A stretch of DNA of 5,090 nt from Candidatus Sulfopaludibacter sp. SbA3 (GTDB lineage Bacteria; Acidobacteriota; Terriglobia; 20CM-2-55-15), in contig CAMAWS010000283.1 in the NCBI GenBank assembly GCA_945861845.1, positions 1-5,090 on the forward strand. The letters run 5' to 3'. A program made the position numbers and the translations under genes. The notes under the pieces are model-generated. The model worked only from the letters and a program-made list of their open reading frames with translations. It did not search any database and was not told the DNA's origin. Positions 4,375-5,090 of this stretch are shown piece after piece. Numbering within the stretch: the first letter of the stretch is position 1; every line of letters begins with the position of its first letter.

Positions 4375-5090
4375 ATGAAGGCAGCAATCGCATTATTGGT
4401 AGTATCGATTCTTGTACCATCGCAGGCCTATTCACAGCAGGCCCCGCCGGCCGCCACAAACGTACCGAATTTCAACGGTGTCTGGCGTACTGTCAATCCT
4501 CCCGATGCGCCGAGAGAAGGCACTTCACTCCGGTGGATTCCGAGACCGGGAGAGTTACCGTCTCTCACACCCGAGTTCGATGCGAAGTTTAAAAGAACCC
4601 TGGCGTCGAGGGAAACCGGCTCCGAAGAAACCGAACCTGTGGCGCGATGCCTGCCTCCGGGAATGCCATGGTTCATGCTTGCGCAATACGGCCTGGAGAT
4701 CGTCCAGTCGCCCACAAAGATCGCCTTCTTCAGCGAGTGGATGGATGCCTACCGGCGTGTCTATCTCGACGGCCGCAAGCCGCCCAGCGATCTGGACCCT
4801 TCGTACAACGGATATTCCACCGGACGGTGGGAGGGAGATACCCTCGTCGTCGATACGATCAGCCTGCGCGATGACACCACGCTTGACCGCTACGGTTCTC
4901 CCCATAGCAATGCCATGCGCATCACGGAACGGATTCGGCTGACCAGTCCTGATCTTCTGGAAGACAAACTCACGATCGTCGATTCCAAGGCCTTCACAAA
5001 GCCGTGGGAATACACACGGACATACCGCCGCGCCCCTTCCAACAATGACGAACTGCGGGAAAACACCTGCACGGAAGGGTTAGTGTTCTC
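4375..5090 (+). CDS. Exported single-domain 'GDTLVV' family protein, 3' end cut off
   Basis: The frame is open from ATG 4375 to the window edge (238 codons seen, no stop). GAGGAG at 4364-4369, five bases upstream, fixes the start. A signal peptide (MKAAIALLVVSILVPSQAYS, about 1-20) precedes a domain like the two in the 522-residue protein. It has NFNGVW (32-37), C92 followed by PPGMP (94-98), FF then YLDGR (130-134), STGRWEGDTLVVD (148-160), H177 with S178, ITER (183-186), VDSKAF then KPW (202-211), and the second conserved C232. It differs by lacking the GDS before the Gly-Arg-Trp core and the PYQPWA segment. Only the N-terminal methionine, signal and one domain are visible. Since the last conserved Cys is already passed, this is probably a near-complete single-domain form, but a second domain beyond the edge cannot be excluded. 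It is probably co-transcribed with DUF6152 copy 2. Confidence 0.94.
   Translation, partial: MKAAIALLVVSILVPSQAYSQQAPPAATNVPNFNGVWRTVNPPDAPREGTSLRWIPRPGELPSLTPEFDAKFKRTLASRETGSEETEPVARCLPPGMPWFMLAQYGLEIVQSPTKIAFFSEWMDAYRRVYLDGRKPPSDLDPSYNGYSTGRWEGDTLVVDTISLRDDTTLDRYGSPHSNAMRITERIRLTSPDLLEDKLTIVDSKAFTKPWEYTRTYRRAPSNNDELRENTCTEGLVF

Noticed and set aside
4412..4942. Plus-strand open frame of 176 codons
   Set aside because: It is the shifted frame of the real gene starting at 4375. It has no ribosome site, and its product is a Ser/Arg/Pro-rich string without family resemblance.

Overview
The window is about 5.1 kb of bacterial chromosome, moderately GC-rich by eye. It holds one tRNA gene and seven protein genes, six of them predicted to be exported. 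Two paralogous DUF6152 proteins, an exported NIPSNAP protein, and three copies of a large uncharacterised exported domain family together suggest an Acidobacteriota genome, possibly Bryobacterales or Vicinamibacterales-like. In that family the mature domain opens with a 'DGKPxLxG' or 'FxGVW' motif and has a 'GRWEGDTLVV' core. The taxonomic placement is inferred from family content, not measured.

Layout: tRNA-Thr(CGT) lies at 61-133 (+). About 390 bp with no convincing gene follow (134-527). Next come two minus-strand genes, a 63-residue small protein (528-719) and, upstream of it in transcription, a secreted NIPSNAP-domain protein (775-1239). A 125-bp divergent intergenic region separates these from a plus-strand pair: a 522-residue two-domain exported protein (1365-2933) and a DUF6152 protein (2936-3352), only 2 bp apart. 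A convergent minus-strand lipoprotein gene (3386-3853) follows. After a second divergent region with a reasonable promoter candidate comes a second plus-strand pair: another DUF6152 protein (3969-4352) and a single-domain relative of the 522-residue protein. That last gene (4375 to past the window end) is open at the right edge.

The most notable feature is a repeated two-gene module, DUF6152 plus 'GIW/GDTLVV' protein. It appears twice within 3.7 kb with the gene order swapped, and in the first copy the large protein is itself an internal duplication. All three large-domain copies keep two cysteines about 137-141 residues apart. Both DUF6152 proteins are predicted to start, after signal cleavage, with His-His and to carry an internal Asn-Pro-His. 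This suggests a paired envelope system of unknown function, but no substrate or activity can be assigned from sequence alone. No mobile element, CRISPR array or integrase was seen.
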